This document shows positions 32,874 to 42,297 of a DNA stretch of 64,000 bases, piece after piece. Location: assembly GCA_965262175.1 (NCBI GenBank), contig CBDHES010000016.1:1-64000 (forward strand). The letters run 5' to 3'. Under the pieces are notes generated by a model. It was given only the letters and a program-made list of their open reading frames with translations, searched no databases and had not been told where the DNA came from. Origin of the DNA: CADEDH01 sp965262175 (GTDB taxonomy: Bacteria; Actinomycetota; Acidimicrobiia; Acidimicrobiales; SZUA-35). The position numbers were made by a program, and so were the translations under genes. Within the stretch, counting starts at the first letter, position 1, and the number at the start of each line of letters is the position of its first letter.

Positions 32874-33517
32874 GACCAGACGTCGCCCGGATGGGCTTCA
32901 GTATCCCGCAGGTGGTCGAGCAGACCAGTCGCGGCGAGCGGGGTTGGGATCTGTTCTCCCGCCTCCTGACCGACAACATCATCTTCCTCGGCACGCCGAT
33001 CGACGACATGATCGCCAACGTCACGTGCGCCGAGCTGCTGTTCCTCGAGTCGGAGAACCCCGACCGCGACATCAGCATCTACATCAACTCGCCGGGCGGC
33101 GACATCAACGCCATGTTCGCCATCTACGACACGATGCAGTACATCAAGCCCGAGGTCAGCACGATCTGCTACGGCCAGGCGGCCTCGGCGGCGGCCATCC
33201 TGCTCGCCGCCGGCACCCCCGGCAAGCGGCTGGCCCTCCCGAACTCCCGGGTCCTGCTCCACCAGCCCTACACCGGGGCCCAGGGGCAGGTGTCGGATCT
33301 GGAGATCGCGGCCAACGAGATCGAGCGCCTCAAGACGGCCCTCGAGGAGCTCTTGGCCGGCCACACCGGCCAGCCGATCGAGAAGATCGCCACCGACACC
33401 GACCGCGATTTCGTCATGACCGCCGAAGAGGCGAAAGACTACGGGATCATCGACGAGGTCCTGCGGGAGCGGAACCTCGCCGACAGCAGCGGACCGATCC
33501 GGGCCGTCGGTTCCTAG
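32870..33517 (+). CDS. clpP: ATP-dependent Clp protease proteolytic subunit
   Basis: The 215-residue serine peptidase has the nucleophile in CYGQAASAAAILLAAG, the catalytic His in NSRVLLHQPY and the Asp in TDRDFVMTAEEAKDYGIIDE. It forms the ring peptidase that degrades substrates unfolded by ClpX, encoded next. The GQAASAA context replaces the more usual GMAASMG, a small but accepted variation. GTG at 32870 overlaps the tig stop. Confidence 0.95.
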   Translation: MRPDVARMGFSIPQVVEQTSRGERGWDLFSRLLTDNIIFLGTPIDDMIANVTCAELLFLESENPDRDISIYINSPGGDINAMFAIYDTMQYIKPEVSTICYGQAASAAAILLAAGTPGKRLALPNSRVLLHQPYTGAQGQVSDLEIAANEIERLKTALEELLAGHTGQPIEKIATDTDRDFVMTAEEAKDYGIIDEVLRERNLADSSGPIRAVGS

Positions 33518-33526
33518 GGGGTCGTC

Positions 33527-34792
33527 GTGGCAAAGTTTGGCGAGGGGGGCGAGCTGCTCAAGTGCTCGTTCTGCGGCAAGTCCCAGAAGCAGGTGAAGAA
33601 GCTGATCGCCGGTCCCGGCGTCTACATCTGTGACGAGTGCATCGATCTCTGCAACGAGATCATCGAAGAGGAACTGGCCGAGGGCACCGAGGTCAGTTTC
33701 GAGGAACTCCTGAAGCCCCGCGAGATCTACGACTTCCTGAACGACTACATCGTCGGCCAGGACGACGCCAAGAAGATCCTGTCGGTCGCCGTCTACAACC
33801 ACTACAAGCGAATCCAGTACGGCGCCCAGGCCGGGGCCGACATCGAGCTGGCCAAGTCCAACATCCTGCTGATGGGGCCGACCGGTTGCGGGAAGACGCT
33901 CCTGGCCCAGACGCTGGCCCGGATGTTGAACGTGCCGTTCGCCATCGCCGACGCCACCGCGCTGACCGAGGCCGGCTACGTGGGTGAGGACGTCGAGAAC
34001 ATCCTCCTGAAGCTGATCCAGTCCGCGGACTTCGACGTCAAGCGGGCCGAGACGGGGATCATCTACCTCGACGAGATCGACAAGATCGCCCGCAAGAGCG
34101 AGAACCCGTCCATCACCCGTGACGTGTCGGGGGAGGGTGTTCAGCAGGCACTGCTGAAGATCCTCGAAGGCACCGTCGCCTCCGTCCCACCCCAGGGGGG
34201 GCGCAAGCACCCCCACCAGGACTTCATCCAGATCGACACGTCGAACATCCTGTTCATCTGCGGTGGGGCGTTCGCCGGGATCGAGACGATCATCGAGCGT
34301 CGGGTCGGCGGCCGATCGGTCGGGTTCCAGGCCGACATCGGCTCGTCGAAGTCCAACCTCGACGACGTCTACGCCCTCGTCCGACCCGAGGACCTGCTCA
34401 AGTTCGGCCTCATCCCGGAGTTCGTCGGCCGCCTCCCGGTCGTCGGCACGGTCACCAACCTGACCCGCGAGGCGCTGGTCGAGATCCTGGTCGAGCCGAA
34501 GAACGCCCTCACGAAGCAGTACCAGAAGTTCTTCGAGATGGAAGACGTCGAGCTCGAGTTCACCGACGGGGCACTGGGGGCCATCGCCGACCAGGCGCTC
34601 CTGCGGGGGACCGGGGCCCGTGGCCTGCGGGCCATCCTCGAAGAGGTGCTGCTCGACGTGATGTACGACCTCCCGGGCCGGGAGGATGTCGGCCGGTGCG
34701 TCATCGACGACCAGGTCGTGCTCGACAACGTCAATCCGACGCTGGTGCCCCGGAGCGAGACCCGACAGCGGCCTCGTCGGGCCGCCTCGTAG
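33527..34792 (+). CDS. clpX: ClpX unfoldase
   Basis: The 421-residue AAA+ protein has the C4 zinc-binding domain (CSFCGKSQKQ and CDECIDLC), Walker A GPTGCGKT, Walker B IIYLDEIDKIA, and the IGF-type pore/loop region. It recognises and unfolds proteins for ClpP. It lies 9 bases after clpP and is full length. Confidence 0.96.
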   Translation: MAKFGEGGELLKCSFCGKSQKQVKKLIAGPGVYICDECIDLCNEIIEEELAEGTEVSFEELLKPREIYDFLNDYIVGQDDAKKILSVAVYNHYKRIQYGAQAGADIELAKSNILLMGPTGCGKTLLAQTLARMLNVPFAIADATALTEAGYVGEDVENILLKLIQSADFDVKRAETGIIYLDEIDKIARKSENPSITRDVSGEGVQQALLKILEGTVASVPPQGGRKHPHQDFIQIDTSNILFICGGAFAGIETIIERRVGGRSVGFQADIGSSKSNLDDVYALVRPEDLLKFGLIPEFVGRLPVVGTVTNLTREALVEILVEPKNALTKQYQKFFEMEDVELEFTDGALGAIADQALLRGTGARGLRAILEEVLLDVMYDLPGREDVGRCVIDDQVVLDNVNPTLVPRSETRQRPRRAAS

Positions 34793-34811
34793 CGGCGGGC
34801 GACCCGGGCGC

Positions 34812-36161
34812 TTGGACTACCGCTCGGCGCTGGCCTACCTCGACCAGCACACCAACCTCGAAGGGAACCGGAGCGGCCGCTTCGATCCCGGCCTGCCCAC
34901 CGCGGGGCAGACGTCGGGATTGTCGCTGGAGCCGATGGAGGAACTGCTGGCCGCCCTCGGTGACCCCCACCGGGCGTATCGGGCCGTCCACCTCACCGGC
35001 ACCAACGGCAAGGGTTCGACGGCCCGGTTCATCTCGGCCCTGATCGGCGCCACCGGCCTCTCGGTCGGGACCTACACCAGCCCCAACCTTGAGCGAATCA
35101 ACGAGCGGCTGGTCTGGTCGGGCGAGACGATCAGCGACGACGACTTCGGTCGGGTGATCGGTCTGCTGGCTGCCGTCGAGCCGCTGCTGAACGTCGTGCC
35201 CAGCCGGTTCGAGCTGTTGACCGCCGCCGCCCTCGTCTGGTTCGCCGAGCTGGGAGTCGACGTCGCGGTCGTCGAGGTCGGGCTGCTCGGCCGGTTCGAC
35301 GCCACCAACGTCGTCGACGGCGACGTCGCCGTCGTGACCAACATCGGCAAGGACCACACGACCGGCGGGCCCAACTGGCAGCTCGAGGTGGCGTCGGAGA
35401 AGGCCGGGATCGTCAAGCCAGGAAGCCACCTGGTGTTGGGCACCGATCTCGGACCCGAGCTGAACGCGGTGTTCACCGCAGAGGGCCCTCGAGCGACCTG
35501 GATCGCCGGGACCGATTTCACCGTCGAGTCCAACCAACTGGCCGTCGGGGGACGAGTCATCGACCTCGTCACCCCCCACAGCCACCACGACCAGCTCTTC
35601 CTCCCCTTTCACGGTCGCCATCAAGGCGACAACGCCGCCACCGCCGTGGCCGCGGTGGAAGCCTTCTTCGACCGGCCCCTCGACCATGAGGTGGTGCAGG
35701 AGACGTTGGCCGCCGCGGAGCTGCCGGGCCGGTTCGAGATCGTGGGACGAGAGCCGACGGTCATCCTCGACGGCGCCCACAACCCCCCGGGCGCCGAGGC
35801 CGCAGCGTCGACCCTGCGGGAAGCGTTCGCCCGCCTCGGCTCGTGGGTTCTCGTCGTCGGCATGATCGGCGGGAAGGACCCGGCCGAGATGCTGGAGGCG
35901 TTCGGAGCGGCCGACTTCGACGCCGTCATCTGCTGCCAACCGACATGGTCTCGGGCGATCCCGGCCGAGCGGGTCGCAGCGGCCGCCGCTGAGCTGGGAA
36001 TCTCGGCCGAGGTGGTCGTCGACCCCCGGGAGGCACTGGCCCGAGCGGTGGCCGTGACCGCCGCCGAGGATCTGATCCTCGTCAGCGGGAGCATCTACGT
36101 GGTCGGCGAGGTTCGGGCCGCCGCCGGGCAACTCCTGGCCGACCACCGGGCCCAGCTCTGA
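34812..36161 (+). CDS. folC: Folylpolyglutamate/dihydrofolate synthase
   Basis: TTG at 34812 gives 449 residues and starts with the typical YRSALAYLDQHTN. Mur-ligase-type motifs are HLTGTNGKGSTARFI (ATP loop), YTSPNLERINERLVW, and the C-terminal ILDGAHNPPGAEAAA. It adds glutamates to (dihydro)folate in the cytoplasm. The gene follows clpX by 19 bases. No other start lies near the conserved N-terminus. Confidence 0.92.
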   Translation: MDYRSALAYLDQHTNLEGNRSGRFDPGLPTAGQTSGLSLEPMEELLAALGDPHRAYRAVHLTGTNGKGSTARFISALIGATGLSVGTYTSPNLERINERLVWSGETISDDDFGRVIGLLAAVEPLLNVVPSRFELLTAAALVWFAELGVDVAVVEVGLLGRFDATNVVDGDVAVVTNIGKDHTTGGPNWQLEVASEKAGIVKPGSHLVLGTDLGPELNAVFTAEGPRATWIAGTDFTVESNQLAVGGRVIDLVTPHSHHDQLFLPFHGRHQGDNAATAVAAVEAFFDRPLDHEVVQETLAAAELPGRFEIVGREPTVILDGAHNPPGAEAAASTLREAFARLGSWVLVVGMIGGKDPAEMLEAFGAADFDAVICCQPTWSRAIPAERVAAAAAELGISAEVVVDPREALARAVAVTAAEDLILVSGSIYVVGEVRAAAGQLLADHRAQL

Positions 36162-36204
36162 GCCTGTCGCTCAAGGTCGGCGCCCACCTGGTCGATCAAC
36201 CACC

Positions 36205-36918
36205 ATGGGCTACGGGACCCAGCGGGGTGCCACCCTGTCGGAGTACGCGCTGATCTTCAGCTTGGTCGTCGTGACCTCGATCGGTGCCCTCTCGCTTCTC
36301 CAGCGGCAGTCCGGCTCCTACCTGGTCGACACCGGCAGCGACATCGGCACCCCCCGCGAGCTGGCCACCGACATCGATCCCGATCTGCCCGACACGCCGG
36401 CCTGGCTGACCCAACCCCCACCGCCGACCACCAGCACCTCGACGTCGACGACGACCACGAGCACGTCGACGTCGAGCTCATCGACAACGTCGACGACCGC
36501 CCCGGTCGGGAGCGCCATCGTGGTGCAACACTCCGGCCTGTGCCTGGCGGTCGACGGGGCCTCGACCAGCCCCGGTGCGTCGGTCGTCCAGGAGACCTGT
36601 TCGGGGGCCGCCAGCCAGCAGTGGACGGTGACCGACGTGGGTGGCGGGTACTCCCAGATCCAGGCCGTCCACTCCGGGCACTGCCTCGACGTCGACGCCG
36701 GGTCGAGCGCGGCCGGGGCGTCGGTCATCCAGTGGACGTGCCACGGCGGAACCAACCAGCAGCTCGACCTCGACTCGGTCGGCAGCGGCCGGGTCCGGAT
36801 GATCTTCCGCCACTCGAGCCAGTGTGTCGACATCGCCGGAGCGAGCGGATCCTCGGGAGCCAACGCCCTCCAATGGTGGTGCCACGGCGGCTCCAACCAG
36901 TCGTTCACCATCTCCTGA
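36205..36918 (+). CDS. Flp-type pilin fused to a ricin-B lectin domain
   Basis: The 237-residue protein opens with a type IVb (Flp) prepilin leader: short basic leader, cleavage at RG/ATLSEY with Glu at +5 and Tyr at +6, then the helix ALIFSLVVVTSIGALSLL. A Pro-rich then Ser/Thr-only linker (about residues 70-100) leads to one ricin-type beta-trefoil of about 135 residues. The trefoil has three repeats, each with paired Cys and a QxW-like motif (QQWTV, QQLDL, QSFTI). It would expose a carbohydrate-binding head on a pilus or on the membrane. No Tad assembly ATPase lies beside it, but TadE/TadG-like genes occur at 48.9-51.7 kb. Confidence 0.82.
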   Translation: MGYGTQRGATLSEYALIFSLVVVTSIGALSLLQRQSGSYLVDTGSDIGTPRELATDIDPDLPDTPAWLTQPPPPTTSTSTSTTTTSTSTSSSSTTSTTAPVGSAIVVQHSGLCLAVDGASTSPGASVVQETCSGAASQQWTVTDVGGGYSQIQAVHSGHCLDVDAGSSAAGASVIQWTCHGGTNQQLDLDSVGSGRVRMIFRHSSQCVDIAGASGSSGANALQWWCHGGSNQSFTIS

Positions 36919-36984
36919 GCGTCGGGCCCGGTCGGTCGTTCCCGGCCGGCTCGGACCGGAGCTGGGGCCGATAGCCTCACGCCG

Positions 36985-37392
36985 GTGAGTCGCACACTCG
37001 TCATCTGTAAGCCCGACGCCGTCGAGCGGGGGTACGTCGGGGAGATCATCGGTCGGATCGAGCGGAAGGGCCTGCGGCTCGTCGCCGCCGAGCTCCGCCA
37101 GCTCGATCCCGAGACCCTCGCCCGCCACTACGAAGAGCACGTCGGCAAGCCGTTCTACGATTCGCTCGTCGCCTTCATGAGCCGGAGCCCGGCCTTCGTC
37201 GCCGTCGTCGAAGGGCCCGAGGGCACCTACGCCATGGTCCGAACCCTGATGGGCCCGACCAACCCGGCCGACGCCCCGCCGGGGACCATCCGGGGCGATC
37301 TCGGGACCGAGATGACCGAGAACCTGGTGCACGGTTCCGACTCCGACGAGTCGGCCGAGCGGGAGATCTCGATCTTCTTCCCCAGCCTCTAG
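36985..37392 (+). CDS. ndk: Nucleoside diphosphate kinase
   Basis: The 135-residue protein has the family start TLVICKPDAVERGYVGEII and the phosphohistidine motif NLVHGSDS, and it transfers the gamma phosphate between nucleotides. GTG at 36985 fits the conserved N-terminus. It is followed directly by a GC-rich palindromic cluster. Confidence 0.96.
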   Translation: MSRTLVICKPDAVERGYVGEIIGRIERKGLRLVAAELRQLDPETLARHYEEHVGKPFYDSLVAFMSRSPAFVAVVEGPEGTYAMVRTLMGPTNPADAPPGTIRGDLGTEMTENLVHGSDSDESAEREISIFFPSL

Positions 37393-37470
37393 ATCGCGCG
37401 GCCCGCGCGATCAGTCGCGCGGGCCGCGCGAGATCTGCGCGCGGGCCGCGCGACGCTACGCGCGCCCTGT
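37393..37470. terminator. Cluster of GC-rich palindromes after ndk
   Basis: Three consecutive near-palindromes built from gatcgcgcggcccgcgcgat, tcgcgcgggccgcgcga and gcgcgcgggccgcgcg fill the 3' side of ndk. Each can fold alone or with its neighbour. They may serve as a terminator or a REP-like structure between ndk and mreB. Confidence 0.6.
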
Positions 37471-37544
37471 GGCAACCATCCACCATCGGCACCACCCCCA
37501 GCCCTACGATCTCGTACAGGCTGAGATGATCGGGGTTGTGTGCG

Positions 37545-38771
37545 ATGGCCAAGTTGTCGCAGATGTTCGGCGGGGGCACCCGTGACGTCGCGATCGACCT
37601 CGGGACCGCCAACACCCTCGTGTACGCCAAGGGCCAGGGCGTCATCCTCGACGAGCCGTCGGTCGTCGCCCTGAACCTGTCGACCGGCCGCCCGATCGCC
37701 ATCGGCGCCGAGGCCAAGCAGATGATCGGACGAACGCCCTCCCACATCCGGGTCGTTCGTCCGCTGTCCGACGGGGTCATCGCCGACTTCGAGGTCTGCG
37801 AGGAGATGCTCCGCTACTTCGTCCACCGGATCACGCCCGGTCGATGGGGCGGCAAACTCCGGGCCGTCATCTGCGTGCCGTCGGGGATCACCCGGGTCGA
37901 GCATCGGGCGGTCCACGACGCCGTCGTCTACGCCGGGGCCCGCGAGGTGATCATCATCGAGGAGCCGATGGCCGCCGCCATCGGGGCCGGCCTCCCGATC
38001 AACCAACCGGTCGGCTCGATGGTGGTCGACATCGGCGGCGGGACCACCGAGGTGGCCGTCATCTCGCTGGGCTGCATCGTCGCCTCCCGCTCGATCCGCA
38101 TCGGGGGCAACGACCTCGACGGCGCGATCATGAGCTACGTCAAGAAGGAGTACAGCCTGGCGCTGGGCGAGCGGACGGCGGAGTCGATCAAGATCCGGAT
38201 GGGTTCGGCGTTCCCGTTCGACGAAGAGTTCGACGCCGAGGTCCGCGGTCGAGACCTGGTCACCGGGCTTCCGAAGTCGATCGTGACCACCACCGAGGAG
38301 ATCCGGGAAGGCCTCGACGAGCCGGTGACCGCCATCATCGACGCCGTCAAGGTCACCCTCGACGAGTGCCCACCGGAACTGGCGGCCGACATCATCGAGC
38401 AGGGCATCGTGCTCGCCGGGGGCGGCGCCCTGCTGGCCGGGCTGCCCGAACGCCTCCACCACGAGACCGGAACCCCGATCCGGGTCGTATCCCAACCGCT
38501 GCACTGCGTGGCCGTCGGTTCGGGCCGCTACCTGGAGGCGACGGCCGGCGGCCCCGGCGTCGAAGACGTCAGCGCCGATCGGCGGACCACCGGCCGAGCG
38601 GCGACCACCGACCGCCGCGCCGCCCGGACCGGCGACGGTCGGCCCGCGACCGATCGGGGCCGACGCGAGGGGTCGAGCCGGACGGGCGAGGGACGTGGCG
38701 GAGATCGGGACCGGCGGCCCCGGCGGGTCGGACGCGGTGACCTCGGCGGCGATCTACGCCGGTCCGCCTAG
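37545..38771 (+). CDS. mreB: Rod-shape protein MreB with basic tail
   Basis: The 408-residue actin homologue shows the phosphate loops AIDLGTANTLVY and VVDIGGGTTEVAVISLG and the adenosine motif GIVLAGGGALLAGLPE. It polymerises under the membrane and guides wall synthesis. After the normal end (about residue 340) comes a disordered tail of about 65 residues rich in Arg, Gly and Asp (TDRRAARTGDGRPATDRG). This is unusual for MreB. ATG at 37545 is chosen; a GTG-like codon just upstream is possible. It heads mreBCD-mrdA-rodA. Confidence 0.93.
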   Translation: MAKLSQMFGGGTRDVAIDLGTANTLVYAKGQGVILDEPSVVALNLSTGRPIAIGAEAKQMIGRTPSHIRVVRPLSDGVIADFEVCEEMLRYFVHRITPGRWGGKLRAVICVPSGITRVEHRAVHDAVVYAGAREVIIIEEPMAAAIGAGLPINQPVGSMVVDIGGGTTEVAVISLGCIVASRSIRIGGNDLDGAIMSYVKKEYSLALGERTAESIKIRMGSAFPFDEEFDAEVRGRDLVTGLPKSIVTTTEEIREGLDEPVTAIIDAVKVTLDECPPELAADIIEQGIVLAGGGALLAGLPERLHHETGTPIRVVSQPLHCVAVGSGRYLEATAGGPGVEDVSADRRTTGRAATTDRRAARTGDGRPATDRGRREGSSRTGEGRGGDRDRRPRRVGRGDLGGDLRRSA

Positions 38772-38780
38772 GACGTCGCG

Positions 38781-39581
38781 GTGTCGGCCGACCGACCGGT
38801 CAACGTTCGACTGGTGGTGCTCCTCATCGCCACGTCGGTGGCGTTGATCGCCGCCGACCGGCAGGACCCGAGTCCCTTCGAGGCCGCTCGAGCGTCGACG
38901 ACCTCGGCGATCGGTCCCGCCGCCGACGGGCTCGACGCCACGGTGGCCGCGGCCCGAGGGGCGTGGGACGGTGCTCGGGGCACCGCACGGCTGGAGGCCG
39001 AGAACGCCGAGCTGCGACGTCGGCTGGCCGAAGCCGAAGCCGCCCCGGGACGAGCCGACGACGACCGGGCCGAGCTGGCTCGGCTCCTCGACGGCAGCGA
39101 CCTCGACGACGTCTCGGACCTCCCGGCGGTGACGGCCCGGGTGGTGGCCGTCCGATCGGCGCCATCGGGCCAGGTCATCGAGATCGACAAGGGGACCGAT
39201 CACGGCATCTCACCCGGCATGCCGGTGGTGACCGCCCGCGGTCTGGTCGGTACCGTCACCGTGGCCGGCGACCGGCGCAGCCTCATCCAACCGATCACCG
39301 ACCCCGGCGTGGCGGTCGGCGTCCGAAGCGGGTTCGAGTATGGCCTGGTGACCGGGGAGGGAGCCGGTCGCCATCTCGGCCTCGAGCTCGAGCCCGACGC
39401 CGACATGGTCGTCGGCCCCGGCGACCGGTTGACCACCTCCGGTCTCGATCGGAGCCGGTACCCCCACCGCCTCCCGGTCGGCGAGGTGGTCCAGACCCCG
39501 TCGGGGGAGCTGGCCGTCGCACCGTTCACCGACCCCGACCGCCTCGGCTACGTCTCGGTACTGCTGTGGGTCGCTCCGTGA
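38781..39581 (+). CDS. mreC: Rod-shape protein MreC
   Basis: The 266-residue protein has one N-terminal helix (VRLVVLLIATSVALIAA), a coiled-coil with RLEAENAELRRRLAEAEA, and the MreC beta domain: ARVVAVRSAPSGQVIEIDKG, GISPGMPVVTARGLVGTV and the C-terminal RYPHRLPVGEVVQ. It links MreB to the periplasmic side of the elongation machinery. GTG at 38781; its stop overlaps mreD. Confidence 0.92.
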   Translation: MSADRPVNVRLVVLLIATSVALIAADRQDPSPFEAARASTTSAIGPAADGLDATVAAARGAWDGARGTARLEAENAELRRRLAEAEAAPGRADDDRAELARLLDGSDLDDVSDLPAVTARVVAVRSAPSGQVIEIDKGTDHGISPGMPVVTARGLVGTVTVAGDRRSLIQPITDPGVAVGVRSGFEYGLVTGEGAGRHLGLELEPDADMVVGPGDRLTTSGLDRSRYPHRLPVGEVVQTPSGELAVAPFTDPDRLGYVSVLLWVAP

Positions 39582-40291
39582 GCCCGCTCGATCCCCGAAC
39601 CGCCGAGCTCCCGGCCTCCCGACCGGGCGACCGACGCCCGGTGGGCCGGGCCCGGTCGGTTCGGTGGGTCCCGGTGTTGGCGCTGGTCGTCGGTGCCGTG
39701 GTGATCCAGGTCGGTGTGCTCGACCGACTGGCCGGGCCGTCAGCGGTCCGGGTCGACCTGCCCCTGCTGGTCGTCGTCGCCGTCGCCCTCGTCGCCCGAC
39801 TCGACGAAGCGGCCGTCGTCGGCTTCGCCGGTGGGCTCCTCCTCGACCTGGTGTCGATCGGCCCGTTCGGCCTCCACGCCTTGATCGCGACCCTCGGCGC
39901 GACCGCGGCGGCCGCCGCCGCCGGGACCATCGATCCCGGCGCCCGGCGCTGGTCGACGATCGGCGGGCGATCGGCGGCGGCCGCCGGCATGGCGGCTGCG
40001 GCTCCGGTGGCCCACCTCGTCGGGGCGGCGATCGTCGTCCCGACCCGGCCATCCGTCGGGTCGCTGGTCGCCTCGGTGTCGATCCCGTCGTTGCTGGCCG
40101 CGGCGCTGGCCATCCAGGTCATCGGCCCGCTCGTCGCCGGCCTGGCCACCGGCCCGTCGAACCGGACCGCCCGTCGCCCCTTCGTCGTCCCACCCCGCCG
40201 GCCGGCCCTGGAGCCGATACCAACCCCGACCGGCCGACCGGACCCACTCGGCGTCCGCCGGGAGAGACGGGTGGCGAGGCGCGGATGGTAG
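39578..40291 (+). CDS. mreD: Rod-shape protein MreD
   Basis: GTG at 39578 (GTGA overlap with mreC) gives 237 residues. About five membrane helices (WVPVLALVVGAVVIQVGVLD, LPLLVVVAVALVARL, AAVVGFAGGLLLDLVSIGPF and others) fit MreD. The motif GGLLLDLVSIGPFGLHAL is the most conserved element. A basic Pro-rich tail of about 50 residues is extra. It works in the elongation complex with MreC and PBP2. Confidence 0.85.
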   Translation: MSPLDPRTAELPASRPGDRRPVGRARSVRWVPVLALVVGAVVIQVGVLDRLAGPSAVRVDLPLLVVVAVALVARLDEAAVVGFAGGLLLDLVSIGPFGLHALIATLGATAAAAAAGTIDPGARRWSTIGGRSAAAAGMAAAAPVAHLVGAAIVVPTRPSVGSLVASVSIPSLLAAALAIQVIGPLVAGLATGPSNRTARRPFVVPPRRPALEPIPTPTGRPDPLGVRRERRVARRGW

Positions 40292-42297
40292 CCCGGAGCC
40301 GGATCGTGGGAGCGGCGACGGCCGTGGTCCTGGTCGCCCTCCTGGGCCGCCTGCTGTTCCTCCAAGCCGCCGCCGGCGACGGGCTCGACCGCGAGGCCGA
40401 CGGCAACCGGACCCGAATCGTGGTGCGAGAAGGGCCTCGGGGCCGGATCCTCGATCGGGACGGCGTCGTGCTGGCCGGCAACCGGACCTCGCTCGTGGTG
40501 ACCCTCGATCTCCGGCACCTCAGCGACCTCCCCGAGCCCGACCGGCGCCGGGTGCTCGACGCCGTCGCCGCCGAGCTCACGGTCGGCGGTGAGCCGGTCA
40601 CCGCCGACGAGCTCATCGTCCGCTACGACCGGGAACTCCCCACCGCCATCGCCCCGGTCGTCGTGGCTGACGACATCGACGCCGAGACCTGGCTGGCGAT
40701 CGAGGAGCGGCAGCTGGCGGGCGTGGCCATCGAGCGCCGACCTGTCAGGACCTATCCCCACGGGCGGACCGCGTCGCACCTCCTCGGCCACCTCGGAACC
40801 GTGGCCGACCCGGACGAAGCGGCAACCCTCGCCGCCTCCCACGCGGCCGTTCCCCACACTGCCGAGCCATGGCCGACCTACCAGGCCGGTGACACCATCG
40901 GGCGGAGCGGGATCGAGCTCTGGTACGAGCCGTATCTTCGCGGTACCCCCGAAGTGGTGAGGGTCGAGCTCGACGCCACCAATCGAGTGGTCGGTGAGGA
41001 GGTCGTCCAGACCGCCCGCCCGGGGGCCGACGTCCACCTCGCCATCGATGTCGAGTTGCAGCAGGCGGCCGAACGGGCGATCGAGTCGGCCCTGACCGCC
41101 GCCCGCTCGCCGAGCCCCGGTGACGAGCCCCTGACCGCCCCGGCCGGGAGCATGGTCGCCCTCGACCCGGGCGACGGCACGGTGGTCGCTCTGGCGTCGT
41201 TCCCCGATTTCGACCCGACGTGGTTCGTCGACGGGCTGACCGACCGTCAGGCTGCGTGGCTCTTCGACGATGACCGGGCCCCGCTACTCAATCGAGCGGT
41301 GGCCGGGCTCTACCCGGCCGGGTCGACGTTCAAGCCCGTCACGGCCTACGCCGCCCTCGTCGCCGGCGCCCGCCAGGCCGACGATGAGTGGCTCGACGGC
41401 GGGACCTACCGCATCGGCAACTGCCGGGCGACCGTCGTCGACGACGACTGCGTCGTCACCAACGCCGGGTCGGTGGCCCTCGGCCCGGTCGATCTGGTCT
41501 CGGCCCTGGCCCGCTCCAGCGACACCTACTTCTACTCGCTCGGCGAGGCGCTGTGGGCCGATCGGGACCGCTTCGGGTCGACACCGATCCAGGACGTTGC
41601 CCGCCGGCTCGGGCTCGGGTCCTTGACGGGAATCGACCTCGGCGGCGAGGTGGCGGGCACCGTGCCGGCTCCCGGACCCGGCCGGCCCTGGCACACCGGC
41701 GACAACCTGAACCTGGCGATCGGCCAGGGTGACCTGCTCGTCACCCCGCTCCAACTCGCCAACCTCTACGCCGGCCTCGCCTCGGGGGGCGAGCGGTATC
41801 GGCCCCGTCTCGTCGTCCGTATCGTCGACGGGGTCTCGGGCCGGGTGCTCATGACGACCGACCCCGCCGTCGTCGACGACGCCTGGCTCGACCCGGCGTT
41901 CGCCGGCCCGATCGGCGACGGGCTGCTGAGCGCCACCGTGGAGGGGACGGCGGCCGGTGCCTTCGCCGGCTCACCGCTGCCGCTCGACCTGGTGGGCGGC
42001 AAGACCGGGACCGCCCAGGTCACGGGCCGGGACGACTTCGCCCTCTACGCGGCGGTCGCCCCCTGGCAGCCCTCGGGCGGTGACCGGTACGCCGTCGCCG
42101 CCGTGTTGGAGGAGGCCGGGTTCGGCGCCCGGTCGGCGGCCCCGGCCGTCCGCACCTTCCTCGACCTCGCCCTGACCGGCACCCCACCATCCCCGCCCGT
42201 CGAACCCCTGGCCCCCGAGGCCCCGTCCCCGGAGGTCGAGGCGTCACCCGGCGTCCTGGTCGAACCCCCTGTCGAACCCGCCGGTGCGGGCCGATGA
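40285..42297 (+). CDS. mrdA: Penicillin-binding protein 2
   Basis: The 670-residue protein has an N-terminal anchor helix, a pedestal domain starting VREGPRGRILDRDGVVLAGN, and a transpeptidase domain. Active-site motifs are STFK (Ser at about residue 347), SSD in LARSSDTYF, and KTG in GGKTGTAQVTG (about 573). It crosslinks peptidoglycan in lateral wall growth with RodA. The ATG overlaps the mreD stop by 7 bases. The Pro/Glu-rich C-terminal 40 residues are disordered. Confidence 0.93.
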   Translation: MVARSRIVGAATAVVLVALLGRLLFLQAAAGDGLDREADGNRTRIVVREGPRGRILDRDGVVLAGNRTSLVVTLDLRHLSDLPEPDRRRVLDAVAAELTVGGEPVTADELIVRYDRELPTAIAPVVVADDIDAETWLAIEERQLAGVAIERRPVRTYPHGRTASHLLGHLGTVADPDEAATLAASHAAVPHTAEPWPTYQAGDTIGRSGIELWYEPYLRGTPEVVRVELDATNRVVGEEVVQTARPGADVHLAIDVELQQAAERAIESALTAARSPSPGDEPLTAPAGSMVALDPGDGTVVALASFPDFDPTWFVDGLTDRQAAWLFDDDRAPLLNRAVAGLYPAGSTFKPVTAYAALVAGARQADDEWLDGGTYRIGNCRATVVDDDCVVTNAGSVALGPVDLVSALARSSDTYFYSLGEALWADRDRFGSTPIQDVARRLGLGSLTGIDLGGEVAGTVPAPGPGRPWHTGDNLNLAIGQGDLLVTPLQLANLYAGLASGGERYRPRLVVRIVDGVSGRVLMTTDPAVVDDAWLDPAFAGPIGDGLLSATVEGTAAGAFAGSPLPLDLVGGKTGTAQVTGRDDFALYAAVAPWQPSGGDRYAVAAVLEEAGFGARSAAPAVRTFLDLALTGTPPSPPVEPLAPEAPSPEVEASPGVLVEPPVEPAGAGR

